Shown here in pieces: positions 5,531 through 7,671 of a stretch of DNA of 7,671 nucleotides. The notes under the pieces were generated by a model, which worked only from the letters and a program-made list of their open reading frames with translations, had not been told where the DNA came from and ran no database searches. This DNA comes from Candidatus Omnitrophota bacterium (GTDB lineage Bacteria; Omnitrophota; Gorgyraeia; JAHIPI01): assembly GCA_030616695.1 (NCBI GenBank), contig JAUWWU010000040.1, positions 1 through 7,671 of the forward strand. The letters run 5' to 3'. Every line of letters starts with the position of its first letter. The first letter of the stretch is position 1. A program made the translations under genes and the position numbers.

Positions 5531-6543
5531 CCTGCGGTGCTCTTACACTATGGTTAAAATTTATAATCTGCGTCTCCCTTATCCTCGTCTCGGGATCCAG
5601 ATTGTGCGCCTATGCTGATATAATAAGCAAAAACAGCAGGATCTCCGCCGGGCTTATGGGGGTATTATTTTTAGCGTGCATCACATCCTTTCCGGAGATG
5701 TTTACATCCCTTGGCTCGATAACGGTCGTGCACGCCCCTGACCTCGCCATCGGCGACCTGGTAGGCGCGGTAATAATAAACGTGTTTTTCATCGCAATGC
5801 TGGCTATTCTATTCCGGAAAGGCTCCGTATTGGCCGGACAAAGCAGGGTGAATATTTCCACTGCCGTATTAACTATTATGATGCTTTTTGTCATTATAGG
5901 CGCTTTAACTCTGCGTCGCTTTACCAACATAAAATCCGGCATATTTAATGTAGGCTTCGGCAGCATACTGCTGGGATTGGCCTATATAGCAGGAACGGTT
6001 GCTAGTTATAAGCGGGAGGTCAAAGTCGTTATGCGGCATACAGGCAAAGGAATTGCGGCGCCTCTAATGATAAAATTTATCGTCTCGGCGTTGATTATTA
6101 TTATTTCAGGACTATGGCTTGCCTCCATCGGCAAAAAAATATCGGATTTCTACGGCTGGAATGAGATGTATGTCGGCGTAATATTGATTGCCATAGCTAC
6201 AACAATGCCCGAGCTCGCCGTTTCATTTGCCGCGTTAAAGCGAAATTCAGTGAATATGGCGGTAGGAAACCTTCTGGGGAGCAATTTCTTTAATCTTTTT
6301 ATTATCTTTCTGCTCGATATAGTGCTGCGCAGGGGCGAATTCCTTTCATATGTCTCGGGGCTAAACATATTCCCTGCCTTTCTTGCCATAATCCTGACAA
6401 CTATCGCCGTGGCCGCCATGTTAAAGAAGCCGAAGGATAAGCCGGTTTTTCCTTACATAGCCTGGGATTCGGCGCTTATAATATCGGTTTTTTTAGTCGG
6501 TCAGTATTTGCTCTATAATATAGTCCTTTCGATTAACTGGTGA
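5527..6543 (+). CDS. CaCA-family cation (Na+/Ca2+-type) antiporter
   Basis: This integral membrane protein of 338 residues has about ten hydrophobic segments in two halves. Each half carries an alpha-repeat. The first is LACITSFPEMFTSLGSI (49-65) with PDLAIGDLVGAVIINV (71-86). The second is VILIAIATTMPELAVSF (218-234) with MAVGNLLGSNFFNLF (244-258). The TSFPE and TTMPE motifs place the ion-binding Glu57 and Glu229 in opposed membrane helices, as in NCX/CaCA exchangers. The first half departs from the usual GSN-x-x-N (GAVIIN, with Asn85 kept), while the second is canonical. A short basic linker (161-174) separates the halves. The ATGA overlap with thyA implies coupled translation. Exchange of Ca2+ for Na+ or H+ across the inner membrane is likely; the coupling ion is not shown. 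The next gene begins four bases after its stop. Confidence 0.9.
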   Translation: MTCGALTLWLKFIICVSLILVSGSRLCAYADIISKNSRISAGLMGVLFLACITSFPEMFTSLGSITVVHAPDLAIGDLVGAVIINVFFIAMLAILFRKGSVLAGQSRVNISTAVLTIMMLFVIIGALTLRRFTNIKSGIFNVGFGSILLGLAYIAGTVASYKREVKVVMRHTGKGIAAPLMIKFIVSALIIIISGLWLASIGKKISDFYGWNEMYVGVILIAIATTMPELAVSFAALKRNSVNMAVGNLLGSNFFNLFIIFLLDIVLRRGEFLSYVSGLNIFPAFLAIILTTIAVAAMLKKPKDKPVFPYIAWDSALIISVFLVGQYLLYNIVLSINW

Positions 6544-6547
6544 AGAT

Positions 6548-7671
6548 ATGCTTACAAGAAAAGAAATAGAGGAGAGAGAACATAAGTTTCTGGCACCTTA
6601 TGCCATGAAAAGCAGGGACACCAGGGGCAGGGTTTATAAAGAAAAGGAGCATGATTACCGCAGCGCCTATCAAAGAGACAAAGACAGGATTATATACTCA
6701 ACTGCCTTCAGGCGGCTGGAATACAAAACACAGGTCTTTGTGAACCATGAGGGAGACCATTACAGGACGCGGCTGACCCATACACTGGAAGTCGCGCAGA
6801 TCTCAAAATCAATAGCCCGCGTGCTCAAGCTAAACGAAGACCTGGTGGAAACAATAGCCCTTGCCCATGACCTGGGCCATACCCCTTTCGGCCATGCCGG
6901 CGAAGACACGTTGAGAGAACTCATGCTGGAGCACGGCGGCTTCGAACACAACGCCCAGGGCTTAAGGGTCGTGGATTACCTGGAAGAGAGGTATCCGGAT
7001 TTCTCCGGCCTCAACCTGACGCACGAAGTCAGGGAAGGCATTGTAAAGCACAGCACGCTCTTTGACCATCCTACGACGGCTATCGAGGTCATAGGCTTCG
7101 AGCCCGAATCGCTGCCGCTTCTCGAGACGCAAGTGGTGGATGCCGCTGACGAGATTGCCTATGACAACCACGACCTTGACGACGGCATAACGAGCGGCAT
7201 GCTTAAAGAGGGCCCGCTAAAAAGGCTTGGCTTATGGAAAGGGGCGAGTGATTTCATCAGCAAAAAATATCCGGGCCTTACGGCCGAAAAGAGAAAATAC
7301 CAGATTATAAGGACCCTTATAAACAGCCAGGTCACGGACCTGATCCAGCAGAGCGAAAAAAATATCAAAAAATTCAGGATAAGAACCCCGGCAGACGCAA
7401 AAAAGCTTCCCACGAAAATTATATGCTCCAGCAAAAGCATACAGGAGGAAAAAAAACCTCTGCGGGAATATCTTCTTAAAAACCTATATCAGCATTATAG
7501 AGTCGTAAGGATGTCGGATAAGGCGTCAAGGTTTATAAGAAAATTATTTGAGGTATATCTTGCCAAACCGCAACAGTTGCGCCCCGACTTTCAGAAAAGG
7601 TTAAAAAAGGACGGGTCCCATAGAGTGATCTGTGACTATATTGCGGGCATGACGGACAGATATGCCCTGAA
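6548..7671 (+). CDS. dgt: Deoxyguanosinetriphosphate triphosphohydrolase-like HD protein, 3' end cut by window
   Basis: 374 codons are visible from the ATG four bases after the antiporter stop, and the frame is still open at the window edge. HD-domain metal ligands are His78 (RLTHTLEV), His107-Asp108 (ALAHDLGHTPFGHAGE) and Asp201 (ADEIAYDNHDLDDG). The N-terminus LAPYAMKSRDTRGRVY, the segments RLEYKTQVF and YRTRLTHT, and the near-terminal CDYIAGMTDRYAL all match the dGTPase family. Those last residues normally lie within about ten of the C-terminus, so little is missing. The enzyme removes PPP from dNTPs, releasing deoxynucleosides, and many members are allosterically activated by other dNTPs. 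Its place next to thyA fits dNTP-pool control. Similar proteins are also known as anti-phage dGTPases, but nothing here shows that role. Confidence 0.95.
   Translation, partial: MLTRKEIEEREHKFLAPYAMKSRDTRGRVYKEKEHDYRSAYQRDKDRIIYSTAFRRLEYKTQVFVNHEGDHYRTRLTHTLEVAQISKSIARVLKLNEDLVETIALAHDLGHTPFGHAGEDTLRELMLEHGGFEHNAQGLRVVDYLEERYPDFSGLNLTHEVREGIVKHSTLFDHPTTAIEVIGFEPESLPLLETQVVDAADEIAYDNHDLDDGITSGMLKEGPLKRLGLWKGASDFISKKYPGLTAEKRKYQIIRTLINSQVTDLIQQSEKNIKKFRIRTPADAKKLPTKIICSSKSIQEEKKPLREYLLKNLYQHYRVVRMSDKASRFIRKLFEVYLAKPQQLRPDFQKRLKKDGSHRVICDYIAGMTDRYAL

Noticed and set aside
2605..7671. A new anti-phage system made of the ATPase, phosphoesterase, ThyA, antiporter and dGTPase
   Set aside because: Each gene has a plausible housekeeping role, no integrase or known defence marker is present, and co-location alone is weak evidence. 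It is kept only as a low-level hypothesis in the findings.

Overview
The window looks like part of a chromosome from an uncultured, moderate-GC, Gram-negative-type bacterium. A lipoprotein of the NlpD amidase-activator type implies an outer membrane and a murein layer. Isoleucine is very often ATA and arginine often AGG. A thymidylate synthase of archaeal-like type sits beside an archaeal-type AAA ATPase. This mix fits the Omnitrophota/PVC-neighbourhood of candidate phyla, but the assignment is an impression and not proven.

Layout. (1) 1-1410: the 3' part of thiC (thiamine pyrimidine synthesis), followed after one base by a PfkB-type kinase. (2) 1411-1918: a gene-poor stretch of about 500 bases. 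It holds tRNA-Gly(CCC), a GC-rich 204-base unit that ends in an exact 21-base copy of the tRNA 3' end, a second element bounded by an 11-bp perfect inverted repeat, a 17-bp hairpin with one mismatch, and a 26-base split repeat whose second copy ends four bases before the next start codon. (3) 1919-7671: six tightly packed + strand genes. They are an NlpD-like LysM/LytM lipoprotein, an archaeal-type AAA ATPase with a winged helix and a possible degenerate nuclease tail, a YfcE-like metallophosphoesterase, thymidylate synthase, a CaCA-family cation/Ca2+ antiporter, and dGTP triphosphohydrolase (cut off by the window end). Junctions are +11, -4, -1, -4 and +4 bases, so this is probably one operon with translational coupling.

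How the genes fit together. thiC and the kinase may act in one pathway, because HMP made by ThiC must be phosphorylated by a ribokinase-fold enzyme; the kinase substrate is not proven. ThyA and Dgt both act on deoxynucleotide pools. The ATPase, phosphoesterase and antiporter have no clear shared pathway, so the operon may simply be a housekeeping string. All genes appear intact, with no frameshifts. I see no integrase, transposase, CRISPR array or clear defence system. The most unusual part is the repeat-rich segment 1501-1918 downstream of the tRNA.
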